Shown here: positions 15,001 through 30,000 of the stretch, one piece after another
How the letters are laid out: each line of letters starts with the position of its first letter
Position numbering within the stretch: the first letter of the stretch is position 1
Assembly (NCBI RefSeq): GCF_037975245.1
Contig: NC_092576.1
Coordinates: forward strand, 45,964,611-46,028,610
Direction of reading: 5' to 3'
DNA length: 64,000 nucleotides
Source: Apostichopus japonicus
Taxonomy: Eukaryota > Echinodermata > Holothuroidea > Aspidochirotida > Stichopodidae
Position numbers and translations under genes: made by a program
The notes under the pieces: model-generated
What the model saw: the letters and a program-made list of their open reading frames with translations, nothing else
Told to the model about the DNA's origin: nothing
The model's database searches: none

Positions 15001-18000
15001 GTGTTTGATACAAGTTCACATTGTAAACACAGGACATGTTACCATGTACAGGTGTTTAATACAACTTCACATTGTAAACACAGGACATGTTGCAATGTAC
15101 AGGTGTTTAAAGTTCACATTGTAAACACAGGACATGTTGCCATGTACAGGTGTTTAATACAAGTTCACATTGTAAACACAGGACATGTTACCATGTACAG
15201 GTGTTTAATACAAGTTCACATTTTCAGTAACACAGGACATGTTGCAATGTACATGTGTTTAATACAAGTTCACATTGTAAACACTGTTCTATTACCATGT
15301 ACAGGTGTTTAATACAAGTTCACATTTCAGTAACACAGGACATGTTTCCATGTACAGGTGTTTAATACAAGTTCACATTGTAAACACAGGACTAGCGTTG
15401 TGCGGTAGTCGGATTTCACACAACCGGTAGTGTTGCAACATGAATCCCGGTATCGTAACTACAACCGGTATTTTCTTCAACTTTCATCTACGGTTCAAAG
15501 CACTTAGTTACGAGACAGTCAATGTCATACATTCAATATGCATAGCCTAGGCTATGTACATACTCTTACACGCACGTTCATAAAAAAAAATAACACGCTA
15601 TATTAGGGCCTTTGTTTTTTAACATACACTTCCAAAAAGAAAAGCACAAACCTTGGAAAAAAGCAACCCACACCATCCTTCATTCATACTCGACGTACGA
15701 TATTAGATTAACACGTTCGCACGTGGATTAAACTTGTAATCCGTACACAAACATAAATTGGGAGTTCCCCACTAATCCATGATATTGGAATAGGGCAACC
15801 CCTTCAAGTTCAAAAGTTCACAATGAAAAGTTTTTAACTATCAACAAGTCACCACGTGTTTGGAACTTCAGACAATAAGAATGTTACATAGGGGCTACGT
15901 AAATACGGGATTATAAACTACATACATAAGAATAGTACAGATTTATTTATATCGTTAATCGGCTTTTGTTTACTCCAGAAAATATACTTTCAATACGTAC
16001 AATATCAATCTTTCGTACAAAAGATCTTAAAAATTAAAAAAGTAGCGAAAGATAAATATAAATGACATCGTGGAACCCCCCGCATTAATAAACGAATCCA
16101 TTTCATTACATCATCAAATCTCAAGTACTGAACTGTTGTGTGTACCTGTACCGTACCCTAGGCTATAATAATATACAGTCCCATGCGAAGATGGGTTTAA
16201 ACTGGATATACTCCCTGCGGTTTTGGCTCAAAATTGATTAAATCGTTATAATTATTATAACAAAATGAGGTGAAATGCATAAGAGTAAGATTTTGTACAT
16301 GGGAACCTTGACAATCATCGTTTGAAGGAAGAATAAATAACGAAAATTTCAGAATAACTTTGAGGTCCCGTAACATGCTGAGCGCAAGTAACGTTCGATA
16401 TTTAGTGTAGCCTAGGTGCAAATTACTACGTGATAAGTTGATTCGTTAATACATAGGTCTAGGCCAGTACGTAAATTGGTCAGATATTATTCAAACTAAG
16501 AACACAGAAACCAGAAAAAATCGTGTTTTGTTTTCTTTATTTCAAATAGTAACACGTAGAAATTTTTATTATGTCCGGGATTCCCGGGAATGATACCGAA
16601 ACGAATGTAATAACCGGTTGTTTTCCCACTACCGGTAGTATTTACACATTGCTTTGTGATCGGGATTAGTCAATACCGGGATCGGGATACCGGGATTCAC
16701 TTGACTACCGGGATCCCGCACAACCCTACACAGGACACGTTGTCATGTACAGGTGTTTAATACAAGTTCACATTTCAGTAACACAGGACATGTTGCCATG
16801 TACAGGTGTTTAATACAAGTTCACATTGTAAACACTGTTACCATGTACAGGTGATTAATACAAGTTCACATTGTAAACACAGGACATGTTGTCATGTACA
16901 GGTGTTTAATACAAGTTCACATTGTAAACACAGGACATGTTGCCATGTACAGGTGTTTAATACAAGTTCACATTTCAGAAATTGAAATGTTACCATGGGA
17001 ACCATCAAAATGTTAGAAAGTCTTCACAGGTAATCTCAGAAAAAATGATTAATTGTTCATTTGAAATGTTAATAACTATATATACAATTTTCTTCAAAAT
17101 TCTAAAAGGATCTTCTTGAAACTTAATATTTCCACTGTTTGCAACAAAATGTTAAATTAATCGAATAAAATAGTCAATTGACCATTTTTGTACAAAATGT
17201 CAACCTACAAATTCTAAAGGAGTAAGTGAAAGTAGTTTTTGCAGGAAATCAATGAATTGATAAACACATGACAGACATGAGTATTTCATCATCTTGAGCA
17301 ACACTGTGCACTCATTATTAAATCCATGCACGATCTCTGCTAGAGCAGCAGCGGCAGCAGCTCACGATATTAAATGACTCTTATTGTCAAATCTTTAGAT
17401 GACAGGTTTTTTAGATACATTCCTTGATTCACTGTGCCATCATCAGTCTGTCAATAGCAGACCTCACAGTACACAATCACACATCATTCAGATGTATACA
17501 TCAGTAGTAGACTAGAGATAATTCTTTTATTTAATGAAAGCAGCATTCAGGTCAATCTGACTGCTTTTATTGATCTCCTTCACTGAATGTCACGAATCTA
17601 TCAGGCTGGACTACTGTACGTAGTAGTAGTACAGGAGGTGTGTGTAGAGTTATATCGGAATACTTGGCCTAATTATAGACATCATGTCTCTACCACCAAT
17701 CAAATCTTACTGTATATGTAAAGTACTGACATAGCAAGATCTCAGCATGATACAGTATGGATGCAGGCATACAGTTAGCACTAGAACATCAACTCAAATG
17801 GTTTGGATTTACAGTATACTGTCAGAGAGTACTTAATGCATCAGAGAGTTTGGCTGTATACATCTTACTATATATATTAAGATCTCAGCATGATAGAGTA
17901 TGGATGCAGGCATACAGTTAGCACTAGAACATCAACTCAAATGGTTTGGATTTACAGTATACTGTCAGAGAGTACTCAATGCATCAGAGAGTTTGGCTGT

Positions 18001-21000
18001 ATACATCTTACTATATATATTAAGATCTCAGCATGATAGAGTATGGATGCAGGCATACAGTTAGCACTAGAACATCAACTCAAATGGTTTGGATTTACAG
18101 TATACTGTCAGAGAGTACTCAATGCATCAGAGAGTTTGGCTGTATACATCTTACTATATATATATATATTAAGATCTCAGCATGATACAGTATGGATGCA
18201 GGCATACAGTTAGCACTAGAACATCAACTCAAATGGTTTGGATTTATACTGTCAAAGAGACAGACCTACAGTAGCAATAGTTTGGTTAGTACCCACTGCA
18301 GTCACACAATTGTAAACTGTGGCTTGTTGGATGGTTGTCAATGGTACACAGTCTACATATTACATACAGTGGTACACTATAGATTCATGGACCAGTATCT
18401 AGCACCACTTAGTCATTTGGTACAGAAGCTGAAAGCATAGCACCAAAGAGGACACTTTAATCTAACAGCACTGCAAACACCTTACATGAAAAGTTAATGA
18501 TCAGTTCATTATTTCCCTTGATACTGATCCATACATAAAGAATGATACATACATATTATTGTATTATTTATATTAATGTATTATGTATATTAATGTATTT
18601 TGTATATTAATGTATTATGTATATAAATGTATTATTTATATTAATGTATTATGTATATTAATGTATTATGTACATATTAATGTATTATGTATATTAATGT
18701 ATTATGTATATTAATGTATTATGTATATTAATGTATTATGTATATAAACTGTATTTATATTAATGTATTATTTACATATTAATGTATTATGTATATTAAT
18801 GTATTATGTATATTAATGTATTATGTTTATTAATGTATTATGTATATTAATGTATTATGTATATAAATGTATTATTTATATTAATGTATTATGTATATTA
18901 ATGTATTATTTACATATTAATGTATTATGTATGTAATCTATCATGCCCCTTGATCTGTTACTAGCACATTGTAACACAATCCTGATGTAAGAGATACTGA
19001 TCTGCATACATAGACAATGTTCCATATATGTACAGTTCATTAATGTATTATTTATATTAATGCATCATGTACATACATACAGTATATTAATTAATTATGT
19101 AATGTAAATGTACAATTGTGTATTTTGCCCCTTGATCTGTTAAGTTGTATCCTGATGTAAGAGATACTGATGCATACAGAATGTTCCATAGTCAACCAAA
19201 GCTTTGATGACTGGCTGGTAATTACCAGTATTGAATACCGCTTACTGTTGTAACCAGCATACAATGACATGCAATCAATATACATTGTGCAGCATCTAGC
19301 TAAGTACAGTATTCATCAGGTACATCTTAGCTGTTTATTGTTGTAAATGTAAAGACCATGATCAGTGAGTGGTGAGGGTCAGTTACTGTACAGCACTGGT
19401 AATATACAGCACAATAACTAGCACCAAGATCATTACATGGCATTAATGGGGCAAAACATTGACCAGTTACTGATTTCAGATATTTAAATGGGTCCCAAGT
19501 TTACAATATTAGAGACATTCCAGAATCTTTTTGGTGTTTATATTTAACTGTTGTATAACTATTTAGTTTTTTACAAAGAAATAAGAAGATTTACCGTTAA
19601 TTGTATAATATCTATAGATATCTGCAGAGGGAGATACAGGACGAACAAAAACTTGTTTTTTGCACCAAAACACTCAAACTAAAAATGCTCTGAAAGTAAA
19701 AGTGCAACAACCATGCCTTTATCATTTTTTAATTTTATTTGTAGTAAGCTACTAAGCATTTAGGTTAAATTAGTTTGTGAGGTTTTGTTGAGTAATGATA
19801 TCATTACTCTTGGCGCTTTACAGAATATCTAAAGAAACATAGTTGTTTATCCCTATTAAAATCTAAAAAAAATAATCAAAGTTGTGACGTACATGACATT
19901 GGTATTTGGAATCTACCGAATTAGCATAATGAATTCACAAAAAGCAAACTTTTTTCAAAATTGCTGGCTGGTAGATCAAATTTCAAATGTCCCATGATAC
20001 ATCACACTGATATTTTAATTATGCAAATTAGCAACCTGTTATTAATGGAATATGGACAAAATTTGTCAATATAATAGACCTTGAAAACTTAAGTTATTCA
20101 GCTTCAAAATGATACTAGTATGTACTCACTATTCTAATGAAATTTAAAATTTGACTTTATACAGTAGGATAGAATAGCTTGGAATTGCAGTGTTAGCTTA
20201 AAGGCACTTAGACTGTGTTCTATCATTGTAACATCAGTTGCAATATGTAGCATGTTGGTCTGTTGGATAAGAATGACAAAACTGGAGTATGTTTTTGATG
20301 CCTCCCCTTCCTCTCCCCCTGCCCCACCCCTCCCCCTCCTACTTACTGATCTACAATAATAGTAATATGTAAAAAATTATGTGAATGTAATAGAATGGTA
20401 GAATGAAGCCAGAATTAATTACTTTAGTGTATTTCTGAAAGCAGATTGCTTCACTGGTCATAATATAAAACCTTCACTAACCGCAGGTTATAAATTATGT
20501 ACAGGTAACAAGTTAACAAATGGTTTTTAATGTTCAGTGTGATGGGTGTCAAAGGATAGTAAGAGGATTTTGGTGTCATGAAAGGTCTAGGAAAGATAGG
20601 AGGCTTGTGAGGGATGGGTAGACTTGGATGAAGGACACCTATTTAGTGTGGTGAGGTGACTAAGATGGTGACAAGGCATTGAGATGATGGGAGGGGATGT
20701 GAGGGATGGGTAGACTTGGATGAAGGGCACCTACTGTATTTAGTGTGGTAAGGTGACTAAGATGGTGGCAAGGCATTGAGATGATGGGAGGGGATGTGAG
20801 GGGATGGGTAGAGTTGGATGAAGGGCACCTATTTAGTGTGGTGAGGTGATTAAGATGGTGACAAGGCATTGAGATGATGGGAGGGGATGTGAGGGATGGG
20901 TAGAATTGGATGAAGGGCACCTATTTAGTGTGGTGAGGTGATTAAGATGGTGACAAGGCATTGAGATGATGGGAGGGGATGTGAGGGATGGGTAGACTTG

Positions 21001-24000
21001 GATGAAGGGCACCTACTGTATTTAGTGTGGTGAGGTGACTAAGATGGTGGCAAGGCATTGAGATGATGGGAGGGGATGTGAGGGGATGGGTAGACTTGGA
21101 TGAAGGGCACCTATTTAGTGTGGTGAGGTGATTAAGATGGTGACAAGGCATTGAGATGATGGGAGGGGATGTGAGGGATGGGTAGACTTGGATGAAGGGC
21201 ACCTATTTAGTGTGGTGAGGTGATTAAGGTGGTGACAAGGCATTGGAATGATGGGAGGGGATGTGAGGGATGGGTAGACTTGGATGAAGGGCACCTATTT
21301 AGTGTGGTGAGATGACTAAGATGGTGGCAAGGCATTGAGATGATGGGAGGGGATGTGAGGGGATGGGTAGACTTGGATGAAGGGCACCTATTTAGTGTGG
21401 TGAGGTGACTAAGATGGTGGCAAGGCATTGAGATGATGGGAGGCATGTGATGGATGGGTAGACTTGGATAAAGGCTATTTAGTGTGGTGAGGTGACTAAG
21501 ATGGTGGCAAAGCATTGAGATGATGGGAGGGATGTGAGGGGATGGGTAGACTTGGATGAAGGGCACCTATTTAGTGTGGTGAGGTGACTAAGATGGTGGC
21601 AAGGCATTGAGATGATGGGAGGGATGTGAGGGGATGGGTAGACTTGGAGGAAGGGCACCTATTTAGTGTGGTGAGGTGACTAAGATGGTGGCAAGGCATT
21701 GAGATGATGGGAGGGATGCCTTAATTGTGGTGCTGTTTCTGGTATGTGCAATCCCTGAATATATAATCATAAATTTACTCAGAGATACATAACCTGACTA
21801 TTTCTTGGATTTATTCTGCTGGTGGGAATACTTACTTCGATTGGTTCCAGTTAAATATGCCAGTCCAGTCACCCAGATGTTTGCCTCATCTGGTGATGAA
21901 GCCACCAAGTCCAGGCTCTGGTAATTATCTCCAAAGATTATAGAGAAGGAACAATCTTCAGGAAATGACACAGAAGAACTGTCACAAATCCTGAATGTTT
22001 CAGTATTTTTTCCTAGTCGCACCTCTTTGATGTTATCAACAAGAACTGTAAAGGAAACAAAGATGTGATGTTTGATGTTAGCATTGTATTAACCACCAAC
22101 GTATGTAGTCTAGATAGTGTCCTGATATTTCGGGCGCACAGTGTTAAAAGGTTACCAGTTTTTCCTAGGTGCTAAGGTTGTGAGGGGACAGGTAAGGGAG
22201 GAAAGAAGTACATACTAACCACCAACATATATGTAGCCTACATAGTGGAACCAAGATATGCTCAAGTACATACTAACCACCAACATATGTAGTCTACATA
22301 ATGGAACCAAGATATGCTCAAGTACATACTAACCTCCAACATATGTAGCATACATAGTGGAACCAAGATATGCTCAAGTACATACTAACCACCAACATAT
22401 ATGTAGCCTACATAGTGGAACCAAGATATGCTCAAGTACATACTAACCACCAACATATGTAGCCTACATAGTGGAACCAAGATATGCTCAAGTACATACT
22501 AACCACCAACATATGTAGCCTACATAGTGGAACCAAGATATGCTCAAGTACATACTAACCACCAACATATGTAGCCTACATAGTGGAACTAAGATATACT
22601 CAAGTACATACTAACCACTAACATAAGTAGCCTACATAGTGGAACCAAGATATGCTCAAGTACATACTAACCACCAACATATATGCAGCCTACATAGTGG
22701 AACCAAGATATGCTCAAGTACATACTAACCACCAACATATGTAGCCTACATAGTGGAACCAAGATATGCTCAAGTACATACTAACCACCAACATATGTAG
22801 CCTACATAGTGGAACCAAGATATGCTCAAGTACATACTAACCACCAACATATATGTAGCCTACATAGTGGAACCAAGATATGCTCAAGTACATACTAACC
22901 ATATGTAGCCTACATAGTGGAACCGAGATATGCTCAAGTACATACTAACCACCAACATATATGTAGCCTACATAGTGGAACCAAGATATGCTTAAGTACA
23001 TACTAACCACCAACATATGTAGCCTACATAGTGGAACCAAGATATGCTCAAGTACATACTAACCACCAACATATGTAGCCTACATAGTGGAACCAAGATA
23101 TGCTCAAGTACATACTTAACCATATGTAGCCTACATAGTGGAACCAAGATATGCTCAAGTGCATACTAACCACCAACATATATAGCCTACATAGTGGAAC
23201 CAAGATATGCTCAAGTACATACTAACCACCAACATATGTAGCCTACATAGTGGAACCAAGATATGCTCAAGTACATACTAACCACCAACATATGTAGCCT
23301 ACATAGTGGAACCAAGATATGCTCAAGTACATTCTAACCACCAACATATGTAGCCTACATAGTGGAACCAAGATATGCTCAATTAAATTAATTCTATAAA
23401 ACAATGCAGTGTACAGTAGTTAACGTGGCTAATTATTCTTGAACAATCCAAACAGTATATACTGTTATAAATACTGTCAGTATTCCTTCTTCCTAACTAG
23501 AACAACTGTATTTGTGTACAAACACTTGTCATTGTAGTGCCTGGTGAAGGTCAAAGTTAGTTTGTTGTTCATAGTCAATGGAGGGGTCTTTGTTACTGCA
23601 ACCACGTTCACGAAGGAGCCAGTTCGGAGTTTGGTCCTTTAACGTAGGCCAAAACTAGGCTATATTGTGTAATGTGTATAAACAGTACTCTAGGTAGCAT
23701 GCATCTGCCATATAAACGAAAAAATGATAACTAAACCTAATTTGCTGAAAATTGCATGGAAGGCCTTACGAACGATTAATCTTACGAATACATGTAGGCC
23801 TAAAGTCTATCAAATGTGCAAAAGTAAGTCTATTAAAAACTGCTTGGTCGATTTCCTGGCCCTGGCTTATCATCATCCAAACCATGTAATATATGCCATA
23901 CACGGCCATAGTATAATAACGCCCTGCCCCAATAAGAACGTTACTATTGCCTATGTTGCAAGGGCTGAAGTATTACAGATAACGCTGAGTCGTTGCGGAT

Positions 24001-27000
24001 AAATGCGGTTAACATTTGTTGCGTGCAACTTTTTTGAAGGATGTTGTTTAAGTGTTCAAGTAGAGAATTTTACGTATTGTTTTGAAGTAGTATGCTACTC
24101 GAAGCCAACCTGTGAATCCCAATATTGTAACGCCATGCGCACTAGCCCTTTTGTTAAATATCCTTACTCCCTATGATAGAATTACAGACACTCAGTGGCT
24201 TTTCTTATTCATTCAACTTTTACAAGAGCTCTTCTGTTACCTATCCTTACTCCCTATGATAGAATTACAGACACTCAGTGGCTTTTCTTATTCATTCAAC
24301 TTTTACAAGAGCTCTTCTGTTACCTATCCTTACTCCCTATGATAGAATTACAGACACTCAGTGGCTTTTCTTATTCATTCAACTTTTACAAGAGCTCTTC
24401 TGTTACCTATCCTTACTCCCTATGATAGAATTACAGACACTCAGTGGCTTTTCTTATTCATTCAGCTGTCACAAGAGCTCTTCTGTTACCTATCCTTACT
24501 CCCTATGATACAGTAGAATTACAGACACTCAGTGGCTTTTCTTATTCATTCAGCTGTCATTCAGCTGATAATTACCTATTACTGTCTGAATTGATAACAA
24601 TGACCTATTATTATCTGAATTGATAACAATGACCTATTATTATCTGAATTGTGTAACAGAAATCTGTTGACTCACCCCTGGCTCTGTCTGGCTTCTTGGA
24701 AGATGGGTGCCATTTTATTTCTTGGTGGTCTTCACTGAGAGAGAAAATTCTGTGGAACTGACGTGAGGGTGCACGTAACTTGATCAATTCACTACCAGCC
24801 TGCATAATAGCAATACAATCTGAAACTGAATAAGAATTTGCTAAACGTTAAATAGGCTTGAATACGATCATATTTCACTCTACTTCCTTACTCTAACCCT
24901 ACATTTTAAATTATTTAATCTAGAGAGAGATACAATATCAGATATCATCCATGTTTATTATTATTGCTTCTATATACATGTACTAAATGTAGTTTTAGGG
25001 ATATGACCTAGCAGCTGCAATCAGGATGCACCAAGCACTTGCAATGACAAGCTGCTTCTTATATGTATTGCACAAAATATGTACCTTATGTAGGCAAAGA
25101 TGATGAAATCAACAAACAACATTTTGTGTACCAGACTAAACACTTCAGGGATCAAATATAACAGATGTCCGACATCCGAGACAACCAAAACTCATGTTGG
25201 ACTATTAAAACCCTGCTTACAGTAGGTTTGACAGACGAATAGCTTATTTGCCGTATGTGTTCAACACTTCAAACAAAACTTGTCAATTCAAAGGAGATTA
25301 GAAGCATACCCGGAGATTAGAAGTATACCCAGTTATACATGTTTATGATGAGGATGTCTTTTCCAAGGGTATTTGAAGCATACCGGGTTATACATGTTTA
25401 TGATTGGGACATGTCAATTCAAAGGAGATCAGAAGCACACCCGGTTACATGTTTATGATTGGGATGTCTATTCAAAGGAGATTAGAAGCATACCCGGTTA
25501 TACATGTTTACAGTATGATTGGGACATGTCTTTTCAAAGGAGATTAGAAGCATACCAGGTTATACATGTTTATGATTGGGATGTCTATTCAAAGGAGATT
25601 AGAAGCATACTCGGTTACATGTTTATGATTGGGATGTCTATTCAAAGGAGATTAGAAGCATACCCGGTTATACATGTTTATGATTGGGATGTTGGGATGT
25701 CTATTCAAATGAGATTAGAAGCATACCTGGTTATACATGTTTATGATTGGGATGTCTTTTCAAAGGAGATTAGAAGCATACCAGGTTATACATGTTTATG
25801 ATTGGGATGTCTATTCAAAGGAGATTAGAAGCATACTCGGTTACATGTTTATGATTGGGATGTCTATTCAAAGGAGATTAGAAGCATACCCGGTTATACA
25901 TGTTTATGATTGGGATGTTGGGATGTCTATTCAAATGAGATTAGAAGCATACCTGGTTATACATGTTTATGATTGGGATGTCTTTTCAAAGGAGATTAGA
26001 AGCATACCCGGTTATACATGTTTATGATTGGGATGTTGGGATGTCTATTCAAATGAGATTAGAAGCATACCTGGTTATACATGTTTATGATTGGGATGTC
26101 TATTCAAAGGAGATCAGAAGCATACCCGGTTACATATTTATGATTGGGATGTCTATTCAAAGGAGATTAGAAGCATACCCGGTTATACATGTTTATGATT
26201 GGGATGTCTATTCAAAGTAGATAAGAAGCATACCTGGTTATACATGTTTATGATTGGGATGTCTATTCAAAGGAGATTAGAAGCATTCCGGTTACATGTT
26301 TATGATTGGGATGTCTATTCAAAGGAGATTAGAAGCATACCCGGTTATACATGTTTATGATTGGGATGTCTATTCAAAGTAGATAAGAAGCATACCTGGT
26401 TATACATGTTTATGATTGGGATGTCTATTCAAAGGAGATTAGAAGCATACTCGGTTACATGTTTATGATTGGGATGTCTATTCAAAGGAGATTAGAAGCA
26501 TACCCGGTTATACATGTTTATGATTGGGATGTTGGGATGTCTATTCAAATGAGATTAGAAGCATACCTGGTTATACATGTTTATGATTGGGATGTCTTTT
26601 CAAAGGAGATTAGAAGCATACCAGGTTATACATGTTTATGATTGGGATGTCTATTCAAAGGAGATTAGAAGCATACTCGGTTACATGTTTATGATTGGGA
26701 TGTCTATTCAAAGGAGATTAGAAGCATACCCGGTTATACATGTTTATGATTGGGATGTTGGGATGTCTATTCAAATGAGATTAGAAGCATACCTGGTTAT
26801 ACATGTTTATGATTGGGATGTCTTTTCAAAGGAGATTAGAAGCATACCCGGTTATACATGTTTATGATTGGGATGTTGGGATGTCTATTCAAATGAGATT
26901 AGAAGCATACCTGGTTATACATGTTTATGATTGGGATGTCTATTCAAAGGAGATCAGAAGCATACCCGGTTACATATTTATGATTGGGATGTCTATTCAA

Positions 27001-30000
27001 AGGAGATTAGAAGCATACCCGGTTATACATGTTTATGATTGGGATGTCTATTCAAAGTAGATAAGAAGCATACCTGGTTATACATGTTTATGATTGGGAT
27101 GTCTATTCAAAGGAGATTAGAAGCATTCCGGTTATTAGTCTACGCCTTCGAGTACGAGTCGAGAATGATTAAGACTGCCACTAAATATGAGCAATCAGGA
27201 AGTCAAAGTTCGATGTTGAACAATCATGTTGGTAATCATGCATAACATTAAATCTTGCATTAAGCCAGTTTCACGAAAATGATGAAATGATAAGTAATCG
27301 GTAATAACCGCTTATTATATCCTGCAACATACTGAGCCAAAGTAACTTTAGATATTTGGTGTAGCCTAGCTCATAATTATTACGTGAAAGGTAGATTCCT
27401 TAGCTTTAGGCCAGTACATACATTGATCAGATATTTTTTACACTACAGTAAGAACTATAATAATACCCAGGTATTGGAAGATAAACATGGAAGGATGCTA
27501 ACTGAAGCTGAGCCAATTAAAGCAAGGTGGATAGAATACATAGAAGATCTGTATGGAAAGTCTGCAAAACCAAATGAGCTCCCCTTGGAGGAAGAACAAC
27601 ACATACAAATTGATGACATCGGACCGGACCTATTGGAAAGCGAGATAAGAGCGGCGATAACCAGACTGAAAGGAGGAAAAGCAGAAGGAGAAGATGGCAT
27701 CCCCGCCGAATTCATAGCAGCCTTAGACAAGGGAGCACAGAGAGAATTTTTCAACATCTGTATGGATATTTACCAAGGCGGTAAATGGCCTGATGATTTC
27801 TGCAGAAGCATTCTCGTGCCATTGCAGAAGAAGAAGAATACAACTAAGTGTGAAGAACATCGAACTATCAGTCTAATATCCCATGCATCAAAAGTTCTCC
27901 TACATGTGCTCACAACCAGACTGGAGAAACATGCCAACGAATGGATAGGAAGAGATCAATTTGGATTTAGAAAAGGCTGTGGAACTAGGGAGGCGATTGG
28001 AATTATGTGAGTACTAAGTGAGCGCGGCATAGAATTCAATCAAGATGTGTTTGTCTGTTTTGTGGACTTCGAGAAGGCCTTTGACCGGGTAAACTGGAGC
28101 AAGTTAATGGAGATTCTAAAGAAGATTGGTATAGACTGGAGGGACAGAAAGCTCATCGCCGAGTTGTACATGAAACAGACAGCGGTAGTAAGAACTACCA
28201 TGGGCAAAACAAAATCAGCCACAATAGGGAGAGGAGTGAGATAAGGATGTCTTATGTCTCCAGTCCTATTTAACATCTACGCAGAAGCCATGATAATTGA
28301 CGCACTTGATGAAATTCAAGAAGGAATACAAGTTGGAGGACAATGGATAAAGTCGGTACGTTTTGCAGATGACCAGGCAATGTTAGCAAGCACGGAGGCT
28401 GGACTTCAACGTATGATGGAGAATACCAACAGAGTTGTCAACCAGTATGGGATGAGGATTAACATGAAGAAAACGAAAGTCATGAAGATTGGAAGGGAAC
28501 AAAGGAGAGTTCACATAGAGATAGAGGGGAAGGAACTTGAACAGGTCAGAGCAAGAGTGGCAATGGCCAAGGAAACTTTCAAACTACACAACTCTCTTTT
28601 TACTGCTAGTCTTGAGTTACAATTAAAGAAGAGACTAATGAAATGTTTTGTGTGGAGTGTATTCCTGTATGGCTCAGAAACCTGGACACTAAGGAAAGAG
28701 GACAGAAAAAGAATAGACGCATTGGAGATGTGGCTATGGAGAAAGTCTGAGAACATAAAGTGGTCAGACATGGTCACAAAGGAAGTTCTACAGAGGGTTG
28801 GTGAGGTCCGCAGGCTGGGAGAAACTATTAAGCTGAGAACGAAAAGGTGGATTGGGCACATCTTGAGACATGACGGACTACTGAAAGATGTGCTTGAAGG
28901 TAGAATGAACGGGAAGCGACCAAGAGGGAGAAAGACAATAATGTTGATGGATGATATCAGAGATGGTAGAAATTATTTCACTATGAAAAGGAATGCAGAA
29001 GAGCGGTTATTATGATTTTGTGTTTGGTGAGGGACCTGCCTTAAGGCAGATCACCTTTAGAGAGAGAGAGAAGAACACAGATACCAGAAATAAACGTGTT
29101 TTGTTTCCTTTGTATTTCAAATAGTAACACGTAGATATTTTTTATTATGTCCAGGATTCCCGGGAAAGATATCGAATGTAATAACCAGTTATTTTCCCAC
29201 TAGCGGTAGTCTTTACACATTGCTTTGTGATCGGAATTCGTCAATACTGGGATCTGGATACCGGGATTCACTTGACTACCGGGATTCACTTGACTACCGG
29301 GATCACAACATAGGCAGCAATGATTTCAATATGAGATTGATGTACAGCTAACAAGTGATCCCTGTGGTTGGGTGTGCCCACTTTACTCAGCAATGATTTC
29401 AATATGAGATTGATGTACAGCTAACAAGTGATCCCTGTGGTTGGGTGTGCCCACTTTACTCAGCAATGATTTCAATATGAGATTGATGTACAGCTACATG
29501 TAACAAGTAATATACTTGATCCCTGTGGTTGGGTGTGCCCACTTTACTAAGCAATGATTTCAATATGAGATTGATGTACAGCTAACAAGTAATATACTTG
29601 ATGCCTGTGGTTTGGTGTGCCCACTTTACTAACAGTTGGCATCCTCTAAGTTCAACTGTTACTGTATAATCTTCATTATGAATTCCATTACAGGATAAAC
29701 AAATGAGATGAAACCATTGAAGCTAGGCCAAGGAACATCTGTTACAAATATTATTAGTAGATACTGTAGTGGTTATGCCTTAAATAAGTAGCCGAATATA
29801 TTGGCTAGCCACAGTTATTATCCTATGAAGGCTAGCCGCAGTTACAGTACTAGCCTAGTATTAGGGCTAGCCACACTAACTAGCCTATATAGGCTAGCCA
29901 CACTAACTAGCCTATATAGGCTAGCCACACTAACTAGCCTATATAGGCTAGCCACAGTTACTAAACTCGAAGGACTGCACGTCAACAGCCACATCAGGGG

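Larger units (their letters stand above)
27320..29312. mobile_element. Second hAT-type copy, damaged, interrupted by a LINE
   Basis: 27320-27455 and 29071-29312 match about 16370-16720 of the first element (GATATTTGGTGTAGCCTAG, AATAGTAACACGTAGA, ATTCCCGGGAA, TACCGGGATTCACTTGACTA). The right end is rearranged: the GGGATTCACTTGACTACC stretch is doubled and the TIR is lost. The left half is not recognisable. Confidence 0.75.

Noticed and set aside
20660-21566. Pro/His-rich minus-strand ORFs ([12 protein letters not shown])
   Set aside because: Frames of the 90-bp array in intron 3.
27384-27475. First 30 residues of the 208-codon RT ORF as true RT N-terminus
   Set aside because: That part is hAT-derived flank; the LINE begins at about 27456.
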